Assembly: GCA_002403445.1 (NCBI GenBank)
Contig: DHHU01000041.1
Span: 1,829-8,332, forward strand
Direction of reading: 5' to 3'
From: Salinisphaeraceae bacterium UBA4764
GTDB taxonomy: Bacteria > Pseudomonadota > Gammaproteobacteria > Nevskiales > Salinisphaeraceae
DNA: 6,504 nt
Position 1 is the first letter of the stretch; every line of letters begins with the position of its first letter. Below are positions 5,548-6,504 of the stretch, piece by piece. The notes below the pieces were generated by a model that saw only the letters and a program-made list of their open reading frames with translations, did not search any database and was not told where the DNA came from. A program made the position numbers and the translations under genes.

Positions 5548-6504
5548 CGCCGACATCAGCCGTCAAGTCCAACAAATCGGCGAACGCGCCCGGGCCAGCG
5601 CGCGGCGCCTGGCGCTCGCCTCACCGGGTGAGAAAAATAACGCGCTGCTGGCAATTGCCGACGCACTCAACGACGGGCGAGACACCATCAAGGCCGCGAA
5701 CGCCCGTGATCTCGCGGCCGGACGCGATGTACTCGACGCCGCGGCGCTCGACCGACTGACGATTGGTGACGCTACCCTCCAGCGCATGGCCGATGGCCTG
5801 CGGCAAGTCGCCGCCCTGCCCGATCCTGTAGGCGCCATCAATGATCTGGCCTATCAGCCATCAGGTATCCAGGTGGGCCGGATGCGTGTGCCGCTCGGCG
5901 TGATCGGCATTATCTACGAGTCGCGTCCCAACGTGACGATTGACGCCGCTGCACTGTGCATCAAATCCGGCAACGCCGCTATCCTGCGCGGCGGTTCGGA
6001 AGCGTTGAATTCCAACCTTGCCATTGCGACCTGCGTCGTGCGCGGGCTTGCCGAAGCTGGACTGCCTGAAGCAGCCGTGCAGATGATCGAGACCACCGAC
6101 CGCGCCGCCGTCGGCGCGATGCTCGTCGACGCCGAGCATATCGATGTGATCGTGCCGCGCGGCGGCAAATCCCTCATCCAGCGTGTGGCCGACAATGCCC
6201 GCATGCCGGTCATCAAACATCTCGACGGTGTCTGCCATGTGTATATCCACGACGACGCCGATAGTGACAAGGCCCTCGCGGTGGCCGTCAACGCCAAGAC
6301 CCAGCGTTTCGGGACCTGCAACACTATGGAGACGCTACTGGTAGCCGAATCCATCGCCGAGTCGATATTGCCCAAGCTTGTCCAGGCCATGCACCAGGCC
6401 GAGGTGACTCTGGTGGGCTGTGACCGCGCGTGCTCGGCGGCCGGCAGCGGCATCGATCCAGCGGAAGCCAGCGACTGGGGCGCGGAGTTTCTCGGCCCCA
6501 AACT
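5516..6504 (+). CDS. proA: Gamma-glutamyl phosphate reductase (ProA), 3' end outside window
   Basis: The visible 329 residues are the N-terminal three quarters of glutamate-5-semialdehyde dehydrogenase (usual length about 415-430). This enzyme reduces gamma-glutamyl phosphate with NADPH to glutamate semialdehyde, the second step of proline synthesis, in the cytoplasm. It belongs to the aldehyde dehydrogenase superfamily. Visible marks are SPGEKNNALLAIADAL near residue 36, the cofactor-domain block VPLGVIGIIYESRPNVT (125-141), the IKSGNAAILRGGSEA stretch (149-163), VPRGG (213-217), and the catalytic-cysteine motif QRFGTCNTMETLL with Cys268. The frame stays open to the window edge. The ATG at 5516 is the only usable start: the frame upstream is closed by a TGA at 5453, and the next ATG falls within the conserved domain. 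This start lies inside holA and overlaps it by 32 bases, without a clear Shine-Dalgarno, suggesting translation coupled to holA. The proB partner is not in view. Confidence 0.95.
   Translation, partial: MTQTAPTTSDSADISRQVQQIGERARASARRLALASPGEKNNALLAIADALNDGRDTIKAANARDLAAGRDVLDAAALDRLTIGDATLQRMADGLRQVAALPDPVGAINDLAYQPSGIQVGRMRVPLGVIGIIYESRPNVTIDAAALCIKSGNAAILRGGSEALNSNLAIATCVVRGLAEAGLPEAAVQMIETTDRAAVGAMLVDAEHIDVIVPRGGKSLIQRVADNARMPVIKHLDGVCHVYIHDDADSDKALAVAVNAKTQRFGTCNTMETLLVAESIAESILPKLVQAMHQAEVTLVGCDRACSAAGSGIDPAEASDWGAEFLGPK

Noticed and set aside
5620..5632. CTCACC-G-GGTGAG hairpin followed by an A-rich run in proA
   Set aside because: The run is A, not T, on the coding strand, the loop is a single base, and it encodes the SPGEKNN start of the conserved ProA domain, so it is not a terminator.
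5914..6501. 195-codon antisense open frame opposite proA, and other long minus-strand frames at 640-1134, 2077-2625 and 5179-5556
   Set aside because: They lie entirely opposite well-conserved genes, resemble no family I know, and are expected in GC-rich coding DNA, where stops are rare on the opposite strand.

Overview
The window carries a compact, entirely plus-strand block of housekeeping genes with no mobile, phage, CRISPR or RNA-gene content. The protein sequences and gene order point to a GC-rich gammaproteobacterium: TrpE, TrpG and TrpD resemble the Pseudomonas type, the OsmC-family protein is close to E. coli YhfA, and HolA aligns with E. coli delta almost without gaps through its N-terminal domain. 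The genus cannot be fixed from this sequence. A halophilic or Salinisphaera/Chromatiales-like lineage is a low-confidence guess from the split trp arrangement and the holA-proA linkage.

Positions 7-3996 hold trpE, trpG, trpD and trpC, joined by three successive 4-base stop/start overlaps (ATGA, GTGA, ATGA). The products are both subunits of anthranilate synthase, anthranilate phosphoribosyltransferase, and indole-3-glycerol-phosphate synthase. They take chorismate to indole-3-glycerol phosphate, except for the phosphoribosylanthranilate isomerase step. No trpF is present here, so trpF (and presumably trpBA) must lie elsewhere, as in Pseudomonas-type split trp pathways. The window opens only 6 bases before the trpE start, so any promoter, leader peptide or attenuator is out of view.

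After a 52-base gap without a convincing terminator come an OsmC/YhfA-family gene (4049-4468, with its own Shine-Dalgarno sequence), holA for the DNA polymerase III delta subunit (4474-5547, 5 bases downstream), and proA for gamma-glutamyl phosphate reductase (from 5516, overlapping holA by 32 bases and cut by the window end). The spacing would permit one long transcript through all seven genes, although the functions are unrelated: tryptophan synthesis, thiol/peroxide chemistry, clamp loading and proline synthesis.

I found no undescribed biological system. The observations most worth checking are a perfect 11-bp inverted repeat with a 4-base loop inside holA, which encodes the palindromic peptide YRAAVAARY; the trpC-OsmC adjacency without the crp/vfr gene that separates them in Pseudomonas; and the 32-base holA-proA overlap.
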